From positions 930,001 to 994,000 of the forward strand of contig NC_018941.1 in the NCBI RefSeq assembly GCF_000304475.1: a DNA stretch of 64,000 bases, written 5' to 3'. The notes below the pieces were generated by a model. That model saw nothing but the letters and a program-made list of their open reading frames with translations, had not been told where the DNA came from and did no database searches. Both the position numbers and the translations under genes were made by a program. Positions within the stretch are counted from its first letter, which is position 1. Every line of letters starts with the position of its first letter. Positions 41,410-52,166 of this stretch are shown here, piece by piece. The stretch comes from Kazachstania africana CBS 2517 (Eukaryota; Ascomycota; Saccharomycetes; Saccharomycetales; Saccharomycetaceae).

Positions 41410-42216
41410 TTAGTCCAAATTTTCCAAATAATTTATCATATCCTTGAAAGTTAATATGAAGATGCAAGTCCTCTCAAAACAGTCGTCTTTAAGAGAATTT
41501 TGGCATGTGGTAACAATTTCATTCAAATCATCATTTATCCATTGAGACTGGAATATGACTGAGTTACCATGAATCTGTCTTTTGATTGAAGAGAAATCCT
41601 GACACAAATTAATGGCACCAAGGTCTATAGCTTTGAGCTCACAATTCAGCCCGGTCCCTGTGAACTTCGTATAGCTTTCCTTCAATGACCAATAGTATAT
41701 AAACATCGCTATCTTAGACCTGTCGTCACACCGTGATATACATGCCTGCTCAGCAGAGGAAAATATGTCCTCAAATAGGTTGATTTCGTCCGCACTTTTG
41801 ATGTCAGTCTTCGAGGCAATGTCAACGCCTACTTCCATATTATTGTTCAAACTATTCACAAGATACATGACGGTATGAGTTGAGCCATTTGACATGCTGA
41901 ATTTGACGGAATCAGAGGATGCTAAAATTGGTTTTCCATACCTGCCACAGGTGTAGGTTAAGGACTTAGGTGATGTCTTTGAAGCTACAGAACAGCCAAA
42001 AATTTGTAATAATCGATTACATAACGCAGTACGTCTATCGTATAAGCTACGCGTAGTAAGCACATGGTTTTGCCACGTCAAAGGCAGTAACCTTATCGCT
42101 TTCTCGAATAGAAACTCATCGTGAAGACCACTTTCATTGACATTAATTGCCAGGATTGCTTCCCATGATTGATTACTTTCGGTATAATCTATGAATGATT
42201 GAAGCAGATCTGCCAT
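41410..42216 (-). CDS. LYS5: 4'-phosphopantetheinyl transferase Lys5
   Basis: The 268-residue enzyme (272 in S. cerevisiae) transfers phosphopantetheine from CoA to the carrier domain of alpha-aminoadipate reductase Lys2, activating it for lysine synthesis. It is of the Sfp/AcpS type. The metal-binding motif VGVDIAS lies near residue 134 and WSLKESYTKFTGTGL (the WxxKE(A/S)xxK motif) near 175. Preceding conserved YTCGRYGKPIL corresponds to the family GKP motif. It converges with CDC43 (53 bp apart) and is divergent from PEX14 with a 191-bp shared promoter. Confidence 0.94.
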   Translation of the reverse strand: MADLLQSFIDYTESNQSWEAILAINVNESGLHDEFLFEKAIRLLPLTWQNHVLTTRSLYDRRTALCNRLLQIFGCSVASKTSPKSLTYTCGRYGKPILASSDSVKFSMSNGSTHTVMYLVNSLNNNMEVGVDIASKTDIKSADEINLFEDIFSSAEQACISRCDDRSKIAMFIYYWSLKESYTKFTGTGLNCELKAIDLGAINLCQDFSSIKRQIHGNSVIFQSQWINDDLNEIVTTCQNSLKDDCFERTCIFILTFKDMINYLENLD

Positions 42217-42407
42217 CTGCTTTTCAATTTAAGTTTTTGTTAACGTGACCTTGCACCTCTTCGATGTTAGTCATTCATCGTCAAGCTTTTTTGACATTTG
42301 ATGGTTCTCGGTCTTTGGAAGGAAAATTCAAATTTGATATTGAAAGCAACAGTTAAGAGGTATTCTGACTAACAGCAAGACTCGCTCCAAATTATCACCG
42401 TATTGTT

Positions 42408-43442
42408 ATGATTAACAGTGTTCCTGAAGACAGAGCTCAGTTGTATAACTCTGCAGTTGCATTTCTTACGGATGACTCGATTAAGGATGCTCCACTCGCA
42501 AATAAGATAGAATTTTTACAATCAAAGGGCCTCAATGAACATGAGATTGAACTAGCTTTGAAACAATCTAAGGAACAAAAGAGCAACGCCTCTAATGATG
42601 TTAAAGTCAATAATGACACAATTAGTCCGGATTTTATGTATGAAGCTATTCCACCCCCTTTGCCACAACGTGATTGGAAGGATTATTTTGTCATGGCAAC
42701 TGCTACTGCTGGGTTGTTTTATGGCCTTCATGAAGTTACCAAACGTTACATTTTACCGAATATTTTGCCCCAATCGAAGACAAAATTGGAACAAGACAAG
42801 GACGAGATCAATTCTCAATTTGATAAAGTAGACAAAGTGTTGAATGCGATTGAACAGGGAGCAGGCTTTATTCAGGGAGGAAGAAAAGAAAAATTAGATG
42901 AACTTGATGCAACTATTGTGCAATTGAAAGCAGCTCTTGAGCAGACTACCACAGGTAGGAAAAAAGTGGAAGATGATTTCAGACTATTAAAATCAGAAAT
43001 GAATAATTTGCAACATTCAATTCAAGAATTTGTATCCAAAAATGGTGCTATAAAGGAAATAAATAAAATAAGCGAAGAGGTCTCTTCATTGAAGAGTTTA
43101 ATGAATAATACTGAGAACTCTGTTAATTCCAGTAATAAGGCTGATAGAAGGGATACTGAAAATTGTACCAAAAGTGTTGATAATGAATTAAAAAAACAAT
43201 CACCACTGCAAGGTATTCCTGGGATAGAAGCTATACCATCTGCCTCGGAATTACTAGCGAAGATGAATTTGACTGATAATGTATCCTCGAGCGAGACAGA
43301 AAACACCATCCCAGCATGGAAAAAGGCGAGAGAAGATTCTTTATTAAGCAATAGTGCAATTCCAGAATGGCAAAAGAACAGCTCTACTGCCACACCAAGT
43401 TGGCAGACTGCTCTAGAAGATGCTGAGCAAAATGAACGGTAA
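42408..43442 (+). CDS. PEX14: Peroxin Pex14, docking complex of peroxisomal import
   Basis: The 344-residue peroxisomal membrane protein (341 in S. cerevisiae) docks cargo-loaded Pex5 and Pex7 with Pex13 and Pex17. The N-terminal Pex14 domain (about residues 1-55) contains FLTDDSIKDAPLANKIEFLQ. The class II SH3 ligand PPPLPQRDW, bound by Pex13, follows near residue 82. A hydrophobic segment YFVMATATAGLFYGL and a coiled coil (about 125-235) come next. The tail holds a three-fold repeat of the form xPxWxxA/N (IPAWKKA, IPEWQKN, TPSWQTA), also seen in the S. cerevisiae protein. Together with the SKL signal of MLS1 it is part of the peroxisomal setting represented here. Confidence 0.95.
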   Translation: MINSVPEDRAQLYNSAVAFLTDDSIKDAPLANKIEFLQSKGLNEHEIELALKQSKEQKSNASNDVKVNNDTISPDFMYEAIPPPLPQRDWKDYFVMATATAGLFYGLHEVTKRYILPNILPQSKTKLEQDKDEINSQFDKVDKVLNAIEQGAGFIQGGRKEKLDELDATIVQLKAALEQTTTGRKKVEDDFRLLKSEMNNLQHSIQEFVSKNGAIKEINKISEEVSSLKSLMNNTENSVNSSNKADRRDTENCTKSVDNELKKQSPLQGIPGIEAIPSASELLAKMNLTDNVSSSETENTIPAWKKAREDSLLSNSAIPEWQKNSSTATPSWQTALEDAEQNER

Positions 43443-43903
43443 CTTTTTTTTCGCAGGGAGAATGTTTTTGAAGTTATGAAATGTTTTATTAACTGGCAAT
43501 GCATTGTACGATAACGTTTGCAGCAGGTGAAAAAACTCTTCTGAAGGTACACTTGAAAAAATAATTGGCTACGAGTTGTCAATGCATTAGAAAAGATAAT
43601 TAATGAAATAGGTAATATTTTCTTACACCCCACTCTCTTTCGTTATAAAATGATATTAGATGTATATTAACATCATCTGTTTTATATATTATCTTTATAG
43701 GATTACAGCAAATTTATAAGCCGTCCTCATAAGTACTATACCATGCAACTTATTTTATGCAACATTTCTATATAATTGCCATAAACTCGGGCCTGCATAT
43801 TCTAGATATATTTTGGCCGAAGCTTTTATTAAGACGATTCGATTTGAAACTTCAAACACATACAGAAGCTAGATCATCAATAGTACGAATCGCACACGAC
43901 ACC
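43443..43903 (+). promoter_or_regulatory. PEX14 3' flank and NUT1 promoter
   Basis: This 461-bp spacer is AT-rich, with TATATATTATCTTTATAG near 43683. An in-frame ATG at 43757 would add 49 residues to NUT1 but is not favoured. Confidence 0.4.
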
Positions 43904-46900
43904 ATGACTGTATCGATTGAACACGAGTCCATATATAGTCTGGGAATCAAGTGTGAAGAGAGAGATATCCCTTCGATTGAGTTTTTGAACCTTTATAAAG
44001 AATTTTATAATGAAAAATTCTCTCAAAATATTGAAAATGAAGAATCTGACAGCAATATCAATACTGAAGCTGAAGTTGCAAGCGTAATATCTGATGACTT
44101 CATTAAACTTTTGAATTCAAGGAAGTCATTGATTTTGGCAGATTATGCTGTTGAGGTTTTGTTTGTTAATTATAATAGTACTTTGATTGAGGCTTTCATG
44201 CCAAAATTGAACTTGATAGACGAATCTATGATGTTGATCCATTTCCTATCTAAAATCTGTCTTTTTTTTACTAAACTAACAGATAGATTAGTCATTGACC
44301 AATTAAACAAAGATCTGTCTCAAATCATAATACCTAGCATATTGAATGCGGACACAAATACTTCCAGCAATGAATTGATTGTATGTCTCTGTAAAGTTTT
44401 ACAAGCGTCCATCAAATTTAGCGCTTCTCCAATAGTTATATCGTCAAACAGCTCTCGAGAATCCTTTCATTCTCTGATGAATCGCCTATCAAAAATCAAT
44501 AGACTGTTATACAAGACAATGCAGCATTCAGTGGATATGAAGCTTTTATTCAAAGGTGCGGGTCATTTTCCTAAGGATACCACACGAGAGTTTGTAAATT
44601 CACCAACTATTACATCTCCTAACTTCGTTGCAAGCCCATTATCCACAATGAAAACTCCAATGTCCAGTTCTGCGGGCTCCATCTCTGTGGTAAAATATAA
44701 GGATATGAAATTATTACGTTATTACAAGAACTTATGGCTCAATAATAAACTTCTAAAGTGGGAACCAGTAGATTCGGATTTTTTAATGAGATATGCATCT
44801 ATCTCTGGGACCCTCTTTCAAGAAACAGCAGCTTCCCTCCAGAATTCTGACGCTATACTTACTGATCTAATAGAAACATCATTCACATGTTTTGCACAAT
44901 TTGTAAGCAACAAACAGTACCATCAGACCAATGCTAATATGAATGTTCTCGAAAGACAATGGATCATTTTCATTTCAAAACATCTGCCGTTGCTAATACT
45001 GGAACATTCTTCAAGAAATCCTCAGGTAGTGACAAATGCCATGGAGAAGATTGATGCTAAAGTTATTAAAGTTATTAGAAACTACTACTCCGAAAAGGAT
45101 GATATGAAGAATAGAAATGAGGATTTATTTGACGACTTTTCTTCTACATGTTTTGACTTGAGACATGATTTCATAAAATCTCTCATTATGTTGAAACTAC
45201 AACCTGCATCTTACATTAATGAGTTTCTAAGAGATGATCAGGTAGTAGACCCAAACTCTCTACCTATTTCAGATGACCTCATTATAGTAACAGCACAAGG
45301 TGTTCAAGAAACGGTCCACGATATTCCCTCTTTTGTTTCTCAATCAATTGACTCACTTGAGTTGCAAATGATTATTCGACCTAAAACTGAATCATATAGT
45401 AACGGACTCTATCAAGTTTTATGTTCTTTTGAAAGTATTCCCCCAACGCAGCAAAGGAAAATATCCAAAACCATATTGGATCTCTTGACAAATTCAATAG
45501 AAGTGCAAAATTATGGTAGAATAGCTAAAATCTACGGAATTCTTTTTTTCAACTTCTCGCATTCTCTTACTTATGTCTTATCATTCTGTTCACCAAAGAT
45601 GTTTGCAGAAGTAACTATGAAGTTTATTGATTTTTCCCAACAAAACACCGAACTGACCAAAAAGGAACCTTCAGAGGACTCAGAAGAGTATAATAACATT
45701 TCACTGTCTTTAAGCTGGGCTCTTTTATTATTGATTTTACTAGTTCAAGATTACAATGTTTCATTGCGCGACGTTGCCTATATTTCAAACGAACTGACAA
45801 TAAATAACTCATTTTCAATATCCTTCATTTCTAGCCTATCAGATATTCCTGACGATTATAAAATTAATAATAACCAACAATTCAATCTAGACTCTGTCAA
45901 GCTCATACAAAATTGGCTATCTGACCTTTTCATAAACGGTTCAATATCTGACACTCTTCTGCAAAAAACTGATGTTAAACAGCTATCTACACTAATCCCG
46001 TTTATTTTTAAACAAGTGATGTTGGCACTTGAGATAGGTTTTGTCACCGATATTAATCAAATTGTTGGAGGACTCGAATATTTCTTACAACCATTCATGC
46101 TTGCCAGTTTAATAAAAATATCATATTGGCTGGAACAATACTTACTATATTTGAAAGATGATAAGAACAAAGAGAAATTGCTTGACATGGTATTTGTTAT
46201 TTTAAACTCACTTTTCAATCCAAATACCTTGAATGAAGACTCGCAAGCCTTCCATGTAGCCGTATTAAAAATTAATGCAGTTTCACTTTTGAAGACCTTC
46301 AGGAAGTTTGGCACGCCAAAACAATCTAGCTATGGGGTTTACTCTTCTGATTTACAGGAGCAGCCTGCATTGAATTCTATCATTAATAAGCTAGTTTCGG
46401 TTCTGAATGTTTCTCCATTTTATAATGTAGATCAAAGGGTAATAAATTCTGAAAATATGTACTCTGAAAGGAAGCCACTTGGTTACCATGAGTTTTTGAT
46501 TGTTAACGAAAATCCAATAAATAAAATAATGACAAACCAAATCAACTCATTTTGGAACTTGCATAGCAGCACTTATTATAATTTGGATTATTTACGAGAG
46601 GTGATAAATATTGTGACACCAAAGGTTTTTTTGTACGATGTTTTACAAACGTTAGACTATAAATTAACTACATATGGCGTTCCCGCGGCAAGGAACAAGA
46701 TGGCAGCAATTGAAAGCGATCATGTATTTGACTATTTCTTTTATTTCTTGGTCTTATATGACTGTGAATCGCATGTTGAAGCCCTAAATATGATACGACT
46801 CTTCGAAGATGAGAATGAAGGTAATATTACCGGGACAGATTATGCAGCGCTCCAAAAAGATGAAAAGAATATACCGCAACTTGAAGAGCCTCAAGTAAAA

Positions 46901-47203
46901 CAGGATGCCGATGACGACTTTGATATGCTTTTTGGTGAAAACGATACTAGTACACATGTACCAGATGAAGACTTGAAAATAATCAGTCTTGAACATGAGA
47001 GCAAGAACCAAAAATTGAAAAATTTGTATATTTCTAAAAGGGATTCATTTGGTATAATTATTCATGAAGCAAGAAAATCGAAAGAAACTGCTTTCAAGGA
47101 CGGAATAATAACAAAGGAAGAGTATGAGAGATTTTTCAGATATTACAAAAAGTATCTAAGTGCGCTAAAAAACGTGTGTATTTTAAATAAGCTTCTTACG
47201 TAA
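43904..47203 (+). CDS. NUT1: Mediator tail subunit Nut1/Med5
   Basis: From the ATG at 43904 the protein has 1,099 residues (1,132 in S. cerevisiae). The start is chosen because ESIYSLGIKCEERDIPSIEFLNLYKEFYNEKF aligns, within a few residues of Met, with the beginning of remembered S. cerevisiae Nut1; an in-frame ATG 49 codons upstream (43757) gives a longer form that cannot be excluded. The sequence is helical and repeat-like with no catalytic motif. An acidic stretch lies near the C-terminus (DADDDFDMLFGEND). Med5 is a non-essential tail-module subunit of the RNA polymerase II Mediator. Position between PEX14 and INO80 matches YGL151W. Confidence 0.9.
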   Translation: MTVSIEHESIYSLGIKCEERDIPSIEFLNLYKEFYNEKFSQNIENEESDSNINTEAEVASVISDDFIKLLNSRKSLILADYAVEVLFVNYNSTLIEAFMPKLNLIDESMMLIHFLSKICLFFTKLTDRLVIDQLNKDLSQIIIPSILNADTNTSSNELIVCLCKVLQASIKFSASPIVISSNSSRESFHSLMNRLSKINRLLYKTMQHSVDMKLLFKGAGHFPKDTTREFVNSPTITSPNFVASPLSTMKTPMSSSAGSISVVKYKDMKLLRYYKNLWLNNKLLKWEPVDSDFLMRYASISGTLFQETAASLQNSDAILTDLIETSFTCFAQFVSNKQYHQTNANMNVLERQWIIFISKHLPLLILEHSSRNPQVVTNAMEKIDAKVIKVIRNYYSEKDDMKNRNEDLFDDFSSTCFDLRHDFIKSLIMLKLQPASYINEFLRDDQVVDPNSLPISDDLIIVTAQGVQETVHDIPSFVSQSIDSLELQMIIRPKTESYSNGLYQVLCSFESIPPTQQRKISKTILDLLTNSIEVQNYGRIAKIYGILFFNFSHSLTYVLSFCSPKMFAEVTMKFIDFSQQNTELTKKEPSEDSEEYNNISLSLSWALLLLILLVQDYNVSLRDVAYISNELTINNSFSISFISSLSDIPDDYKINNNQQFNLDSVKLIQNWLSDLFINGSISDTLLQKTDVKQLSTLIPFIFKQVMLALEIGFVTDINQIVGGLEYFLQPFMLASLIKISYWLEQYLLYLKDDKNKEKLLDMVFVILNSLFNPNTLNEDSQAFHVAVLKINAVSLLKTFRKFGTPKQSSYGVYSSDLQEQPALNSIINKLVSVLNVSPFYNVDQRVINSENMYSERKPLGYHEFLIVNENPINKIMTNQINSFWNLHSSTYYNLDYLREVINIVTPKVFLYDVLQTLDYKLTTYGVPAARNKMAAIESDHVFDYFFYFLVLYDCESHVEALNMIRLFEDENEGNITGTDYAALQKDEKNIPQLEEPQVKQDADDDFDMLFGENDTSTHVPDEDLKIISLEHESKNQKLKNLYISKRDSFGIIIHEARKSKETAFKDGIITKEEYERFFRYYKKYLSALKNVCILNKLLT

Positions 47204-47295
47204 AAAAAAAAATGCAGTTGTAAAATATTTTTAATACCATAACAATCTTACAGAAAAACATAATATATGAGGGATAAATAGTTATAAAAAATGCG

Positions 47296-50200
47296 TTAAT
47301 TGCTTATATTTTGCTTTTCCACCCTTGCAGTGGTTTCGATAGTCCTTACATTATTTTCCTGGGTCTTCCCCTCCATAACAACCTGTTGAACCTGTTCTTT
47401 TTGTTTGGCTCTGTCTCTCATTCTTTCTTCAATAGTACCCTTAACCAGTAACCTGTAAACAGTAACTTGTCTTGTCTGACCTAATCTATGAGCTCTATCC
47501 ATAGCTTGAGAGTCGATTGTTGGGTTCCAGTCTGAGTCATAAAATATGACTGTATCTGCCGCTGTTAGGTTAATACCTAACCCACCGGCCCTTGTACTAA
47601 GAAGGAAAATGAATATTTCTGGTTTTGTTTGCCAGTCATGAACCAAATCACGACGATCCTCCAATTTCGAGGAACCATCTAATCTGATATGGTTGTACTG
47701 TCTATAAGTTAAATATTCTTCCATGAGGTCCATCATTTTTGTCATTTGGAAATAAATCAATACTCTGTGGTTACCACTTTTCAATTTTGGTAACATCTCA
47801 TCCAGTTTCTTTAGTTTTGCTGATTCCGTGATGAACCTATCCATTGATGGCATAGAAATAGTTGATGCAAAATTTTTGTTCAATGGTTCTGGGAATAAAT
47901 TCGTCTTTGGGAACTCTTCAATTGGAATTTTTCTGTATACATGCATGTTGTATTGAATAATTGGAGGGATATCGGATAGGGCTTGCGATATAACTGGGTC
48001 AAATAGTTCGCCCTCGATTTTGTTTGTAAAATTACTGGAACCAAGTACTTGGATAGATATTGGACTAGCAGATGCACGATCCTGATAGGCAGGACTTAAT
48101 GAATTCCAGTATTGGTCAGTATAAACCCTTTCCTTGATACTTAATAGAGACTGGAGAACACCTTTTGTAGTTTCTTTAGAAAGTTCGGTCAACTGAGATG
48201 TATGATCCATCATTAAAAGATTAGCATAGAAGGAACACTTCTTCGACTTGATTATTTCATCACAGTTAAGTTCAACAGCTCTCATCTCTAATTTTTTGTG
48301 TGCTAGAGTAGTGAACGAGTCAAAAGACAAGCCAGTCATTCTCGATAGAGTTTCGCACAGTTCGCGGTTTGTTGTAGGGTTCAAAATATTCATCTCATAA
48401 TTTACAATTTTATGCAAAACGTCGACATTATTGGCAAAGTTGGGTAAAATCAAGTCTTCATAAATTAACTTTGGTAAACTGTAACGAATTGGATTCGTTG
48501 TTGAATACACTACTTCTAACATATTAAAGTATTTTCTAACTGTATTATTCAAATTGTCTATGCTAGAATTGCTGGCGATTTTCAAATTAGTACTACTATT
48601 GAAAGCACTGATGTTGGCGCTGTTTCCGCTATTGCCGGTTGTCATTCCTCCGCTACCGCCGTTAAATGTTGTGTTCCTTCTTAGTAAGGAACTTGTTCTA
48701 CCAAAATTAACGAATGCAAACGGAGAATCCACATCTGCCCTTTCAAATAAATCAGGATGGTTACAAACTTTTCTAAATTGCATGACGTAATTTACCAAGT
48801 TTTGATCACTTCCTGCATCATCGGCACCAGCAGCATTTTCAATAGCATCATAATTGCTTGAAACTTGAGATTTCAAAACTTTATAGAGTTTTTCTTGTCT
48901 TTGAGTTAAATCACATAAAACGTCAATTTCTATCTTATCTCCTAATTCTGATTGAACGTTTTTCTTTATACGTCTCAACATAAATGGTTTCAAGATCATG
49001 TGTAACCTTCTTAATTGTTGTTGATTTATCTGCGTATTTGATTCAGCATGCGATTCAATATCCCTAGAAAACCATTCACTGAATTCATCGTGTGAATCAA
49101 ACAGTGAAGGCATGATAAAATGTAACAGTGCCCATAATTCTTGCATATTATTTTGAATCGGGGTACCAGTTAATAATAGTCTGTTACGACAATGAAAGCT
49201 TAAAAGATTCCTCCAACGTGACGATTGGGACGATTTAATGGCTTGGGCCTCATCCAATATCATGTATTGCCATTTCATTTTCTGCAAGTAGTTGACATCG
49301 GATACGACCATTTGGTATGAGGTAACCATCACATGAAATGGTGCATCCTTAGTATATCTTAAATTCTTTCTGTCCCAGAACTTTCTAAGAACTTTACGAT
49401 CCTTTGCATTCCCCCAATATGGAAGAATTTTGAAATCTGGGACGAATTTAGAAATTTCGTTAACCCAATTATGTAACGTGGATGCTGGTGTTACGACTAA
49501 AAATGGACCCCATATATTGTAACGTTCTGCTAGATGAGCTAAAACAGATATAGATTGAACGGTTTTACCTAAACCCATTTCATCTGCAAGAATACCATTG
49601 ATACCTTGATCGTATAGATTTGCCAGCCAATTTAAACCTTTTAATTGATATTCCTTTAATGTGCAAGCCAATAGCTTTGATTGATCAATTGTGATTTCAC
49701 CCAATGAGGTCGGATTCTGGAAATTCAGTTCCTCTTCATTGTTATCTTCTTCAAGATGTAGATTATCAAATTCTTTTGCCTTTGCTCTTGTTTGAGCGAG
49801 AACACTTGAAGCGTTTTCTGCTGCTTTTAATCTCAATTGCTCTTCAGTTTCGTTATCGAAATCAATGGAGTTGAATTCATTCTTATTGGCACTTGTTGCT
49901 TCCAAATCGATATCATCATTAATATGCTTCTGTTTCTCATTCCCTTCAATTTCATTGGTCTTAATTTTTCTTCCAATGAAATGAGAATATAATTCAGTTT
50001 GAGTTAAAAGGAAATTCAATTTCTTAGCCTGTCTCTTTGCTTCTCTTTCTTCTTCCTCTTTCTTTGCAGCTTCTAGAGCAACTTTTTCTGCTTTACGCTT
50101 GACTTCTCTTTCCTCACGTTCATTTCTCTTCCAAAAATTGGACATTTCTCTAATACCTCTTCTTGCTCTTGTTTGCATGTCCTTAATTTGCTTGAAGTTT

Positions 50201-51438
50201 CTTGACTGCCATTTTCTTGCTTCTCTAGCACAAAGGGATGAAGTTTTTCTAAAATTATTATATCTGGTAGATTGAATTTGCTGAATTAATCGAAGCATTT
50301 TATTTGAATCCTTACGAGCCATGTCTTTCCAAATTGTTATGTAAGTATTATCGTGATGACGTTTGATTGCTCTTGCTTCTTTCAATGACAATTTCATACC
50401 ATAGGTTGGTAAATCATGATTGTTGTTAGTATTTGATTTCCTCTTGTCATCGGTGAATCTACGTCGTTTTGGATGTTGCTCTTCTTCAACACCTTCTTGC
50501 TCTTCCTCTCTCTTACGCTTTGATTCATTGAGTAATCTTTTTAATTTTCTTACATGGAATTGTTTTAACGTAATTTTTATTATTACTTTAGAGTTATTTT
50601 TATAATCCATAACAAGACAATTTGTGAATTTTCTCTTCTTAATCCTTGGAATTTTATTTTTATTTGACATCTTTATCAGTTCACGAACGATTTTTGTCTT
50701 GTCACTATTTAAATTGAGTGATTTATCCTTTAGATGATATTTTGCTGGCTTGCTGTAGTCATCTGGTGTAAAATCTTTATCGTCATTATCTTCAACTTCT
50801 AAAGCTTCGCTTTGAAGATCTTCTTCTACTTCTTCTTCTTCTTCATTTTCTTCATCATCTTCTATTTCATCTTCAATGTCGTCTTCATCTTCTTCAGTTT
50901 CTTGTCGGTTATCATCTTCCACATCTTGATTTTCACTAAGATCAAGAATCTGTTGATCTGTTTCGTCTAACATTGAATCATTTTCCAATGAATTTATATT
51001 TTCTGATTCACCATCTTCCATTTTGATATCAGTAACCTTAGAAGTAGTACTATTACGTAGTCTCTTTGATTTTGGTTGCTGTCTCTTTTCTTGTTCGTCT
51101 TCTTTCAGTTTTTGTTGCAACGTTTGTTTGATTAATTTCAATCTATCAATTTTATAGCTATTGAAATAATCGTTACATTCAGTATCTAAATCATTAATAA
51201 TGTTATAAATCTCATTCAATTGAATATTTTTAACATTCCAATTTGAAATGAGTTCAAATTCTTGTAAATTAATGAATTTCCAATCTTGTAACTGTAATTG
51301 TAACTCATCATTATTTAAAATCTTACTCAAATTTGAATTTAAACTATTTAAAAAATTCACTTTCTTATCAATAGGTACTACTGCCTCTTCTTTATCATTA
51401 CTATCATCATCATTCAATAATGTTGATAACGAAGACAT
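47296..51438 (-). CDS. INO80: Ino80, ATPase of the INO80 chromatin remodeller
   Basis: The 1,380-residue Snf2-family ATPase (1,489 in S. cerevisiae) slides nucleosomes and exchanges H2A.Z. The N-terminal 250 residues are acidic (long Glu/Asp runs near 185-215). An HSA domain, which binds actin and Arp proteins, lies at about 365-490. The RecA1 lobe has the Walker A DEMGLGKT near 617 and Walker B DEAQ near 729. A large Ino80-specific insertion with a Ser/Gly/Asn-rich segment near 925-965 lies between the lobes. RecA2 contains STRAGGLGINLTAADTVIF near 1285 and ends AMDRAHRLGQTRQVTVYRL. It converges with NUT1 (92 bp) and shares a promoter with ARO2. Confidence 0.97.
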   Translation of the reverse strand: MSSLSTLLNDDDSNDKEEAVVPIDKKVNFLNSLNSNLSKILNNDELQLQLQDWKFINLQEFELISNWNVKNIQLNEIYNIINDLDTECNDYFNSYKIDRLKLIKQTLQQKLKEDEQEKRQQPKSKRLRNSTTSKVTDIKMEDGESENINSLENDSMLDETDQQILDLSENQDVEDDNRQETEEDEDDIEDEIEDDEENEEEEEVEEDLQSEALEVEDNDDKDFTPDDYSKPAKYHLKDKSLNLNSDKTKIVRELIKMSNKNKIPRIKKRKFTNCLVMDYKNNSKVIIKITLKQFHVRKLKRLLNESKRKREEEQEGVEEEQHPKRRRFTDDKRKSNTNNNHDLPTYGMKLSLKEARAIKRHHDNTYITIWKDMARKDSNKMLRLIQQIQSTRYNNFRKTSSLCAREARKWQSRNFKQIKDMQTRARRGIREMSNFWKRNEREEREVKRKAEKVALEAAKKEEEEREAKRQAKKLNFLLTQTELYSHFIGRKIKTNEIEGNEKQKHINDDIDLEATSANKNEFNSIDFDNETEEQLRLKAAENASSVLAQTRAKAKEFDNLHLEEDNNEEELNFQNPTSLGEITIDQSKLLACTLKEYQLKGLNWLANLYDQGINGILADEMGLGKTVQSISVLAHLAERYNIWGPFLVVTPASTLHNWVNEISKFVPDFKILPYWGNAKDRKVLRKFWDRKNLRYTKDAPFHVMVTSYQMVVSDVNYLQKMKWQYMILDEAQAIKSSQSSRWRNLLSFHCRNRLLLTGTPIQNNMQELWALLHFIMPSLFDSHDEFSEWFSRDIESHAESNTQINQQQLRRLHMILKPFMLRRIKKNVQSELGDKIEIDVLCDLTQRQEKLYKVLKSQVSSNYDAIENAAGADDAGSDQNLVNYVMQFRKVCNHPDLFERADVDSPFAFVNFGRTSSLLRRNTTFNGGSGGMTTGNSGNSANISAFNSSTNLKIASNSSIDNLNNTVRKYFNMLEVVYSTTNPIRYSLPKLIYEDLILPNFANNVDVLHKIVNYEMNILNPTTNRELCETLSRMTGLSFDSFTTLAHKKLEMRAVELNCDEIIKSKKCSFYANLLMMDHTSQLTELSKETTKGVLQSLLSIKERVYTDQYWNSLSPAYQDRASASPISIQVLGSSNFTNKIEGELFDPVISQALSDIPPIIQYNMHVYRKIPIEEFPKTNLFPEPLNKNFASTISMPSMDRFITESAKLKKLDEMLPKLKSGNHRVLIYFQMTKMMDLMEEYLTYRQYNHIRLDGSSKLEDRRDLVHDWQTKPEIFIFLLSTRAGGLGINLTAADTVIFYDSDWNPTIDSQAMDRAHRLGQTRQVTVYRLLVKGTIEERMRDRAKQKEQVQQVVMEGKTQENNVRTIETTARVEKQNISN

Positions 51439-52166
51439 TCTACTAAACCGTTGTATCCGTTGTTTCTTACTTGCTTGGTACTATGGAATCTTAATTTGTA
51501 ATAATATAATCTTTTTTTCCCTTCTTTAACAAGAGTAACAACGTTTGATTCAACTAGAGTTATATGAATGAATGTATATTATATTAACAAGAGAGTACAA
51601 GAAGTATATATTATTGAGAAAAAAATTTTTTTTCCTTGTCGTTATTTTTGTCTTGTTTCTCTCCTATTGAATCAAGAAACGTTTGATGTTCCCATTCTTT
51701 TGCAAAACCAACCTCTGTGCTTCCCACTTTTCTTTCTTTCTCTCTTCCTTCTTGATTGAGAGACTGCTGCAATTTTTTTTTCTTGTTCATTCTTGGCGTT
51801 GCGCTGTAGAAAAAAAAAAATAGAAAAAGCATCGGTTCGAAACCTGCGAGAGCAAAGTTTTTGTGAAATGAGATATCATCATCACGTGTATATCACGTGG
51901 TAATTCTATATCACGTGCCATCCGTCTATAACGACTTCCGACTAAACCCAAAAAAAAAAAAAAAAGATGATTCATACATGCCAATTTCTTTTTTGTCTTT
52001 TCTTTTAGTGTGTGCCCGCCTGCGATGGTAATGATATTGTAAGAATAATAGTGGTGTATTGCACTTCTTGTGCCAAAATTATAAACTACTTTTAAGCAAT
52101 ACTTTCTTATATTTCGAATTATTAAACAAAACACTTTTCTTCGTAGTTAAAGCAAAATAGCGACAA
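51439..52166. promoter_or_regulatory. INO80 / ARO2 divergent promoter
   Basis: This 728-bp spacer contains a cluster of three ATCACGTG sites (51881-51917) about 250-290 bp upstream of ARO2. Long poly(dA:dT) tracts near 51618-51632, 51811-51822 and 51951-51965 are likely nucleosome-depleted. No tRNA or other gene was found. Confidence 0.6.
51881..51917. promoter_or_regulatory. Triple ATCACGTG (Cbf1-type) cluster
   Basis: ATCACGTG occurs at 51881-51888, 51892-51899 and 51910-51917, with start-to-start spacing of 11 and 18 bp. Each copy matches the Cbf1/CDEI consensus RTCACRTG. Pho4 and other bHLH factors also bind CACGTG. Confidence 0.7.

Noticed and set aside
51825..51855. B-box-like GGTTCGAAACC suggesting a tRNA
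   Set aside because: The flanks do not form a 5-bp T-stem, and no acceptor, D-arm or anticodon arm could be built on either strand.
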